Shown: positions 5,812 to 5,884 of the stretch, piece after piece
Layout: every line of letters begins with the position of its first letter
How positions within the stretch are numbered: the first letter of the stretch is position 1
Source: Candidatus Zhuqueibacterota bacterium
GTDB lineage: Bacteria > BS750m-G25
Direction of reading: 5' to 3'
Length of the DNA stretch: 5,884 nt
Assembly: GCA_016783505.1 (NCBI GenBank)
Contig: JADHWK010000086.1
Span: 1-5,884 of the forward strand
Notes under the pieces: model-generated
What the model was told of the DNA's origin: nothing
What the model saw: the letters and a program-made list of their open reading frames with translations, nothing else
Database searches by the model: none
Program-made: the position numbers and the translations under genes

Positions 5812-5820
5812 TAATCAATT
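5806..5820 (+). repeat. right direct repeat of the DUF559 block
   Basis: GAGGGTTAATCAATT matches 5133-5147 at 14 of 15 positions. It overlaps the G arm of the third hairpin core, so it may be part of the repeat family rather than a true target duplication. Confidence 0.6.
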
Positions 5821-5884
5821 TATAAAATAATTCATATAAATATTGCTACTTACAATAATCCGGGAATTACTAAAAAAGTTATCG
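5821..5884. other. AT-rich tail, nothing recognised
   Basis: No ORF, RNA or convincing promoter is visible in the last 64 bases. If a tldE/pmbA gene follows tldD in this genome, it would begin beyond the window. Confidence 0.5.

Larger units (their letters stand above)
5133..5820. mobile_element. candidate DUF559 repeat-bounded cassette
   Basis: A 688-bp block begins and ends with GAGGG(G/T)TAATCAATT and holds a diverged palindromic repeat unit, an AT-rich DUF559 nuclease gene, and two-plus tandem copies of the same repeat. It starts 24 bp after the tldD stop. Terminal direct repeats, internal nuclease and a base composition unlike the neighbours fit a small inserted element. No transposase or recombinase is present, and DUF559 is not an established transposase, so the mobile reading is inference. 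The block could instead be an ordinary gene colonised by dispersed repeats. Confidence 0.4.

Overview
The window looks like chromosomal DNA from a Gram-negative bacterium, probably an uncultured lineage. An Omp85-type outer-membrane barrel requires an outer membrane, and the three large genes are moderately GC-rich while the spacers are AT-rich and full of palindromes. I cannot place the organism more precisely. All recognised genes are on the + strand.

Layout: (1) 1-245 is a leader with a 13-bp-stem hairpin, a 9-bp-period direct repeat, an extended -10 promoter and a strong Shine-Dalgarno. (2) 246-1826 encodes a secreted C69-family (U34) dipeptidase whose predicted N-terminal nucleophile Cys lies exactly at the signal-peptide junction. 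(3) 1827-2215 is a non-coding spacer with at least five inverted repeats; one is a 22-bp perfect palindrome preceded by GTAG, the format of REP elements, and three others share a GTTACAAAC-type core in both orientations. (4) 2216-3508 encodes a compact Omp85/BamA-TamA family protein with one POTRA domain and a barrel. (5) 3509-3663 is a spacer with two consecutive hairpins. (6) 3664-5109 encodes a complete TldD-type metalloprotease with HExxxH and a C-terminal CGKGQP. (7) 5110-5884 holds an AT-richer DUF559 (Vsr-like, PD-(D/E)XK) endonuclease gene, 5268-5642, set among C-run/G-run palindromic repeats.

The first three genes are plausible housekeeping or envelope genes: a periplasmic or secreted peptidase, an outer-membrane insertase or transporter, and a cytosolic peptidase. 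Spacers of 389 and 155 bp with hairpins argue against one tight operon. No tldE/pmbA partner is seen next to tldD within the window.

The most interesting part is the last 700 bp. A 14-of-15-bp direct repeat (5133-5147 and 5806-5820) brackets a 688-bp block. It contains a diverged copy of a palindromic repeat unit, the DUF559 gene, and two-plus tandem 55-bp units of the same repeat family. I read this as a candidate small mobile or selfish cassette, a nuclease gene travelling with its own palindromic repeats, inserted just after tldD. That reading is inference; the repeats themselves are directly visible.
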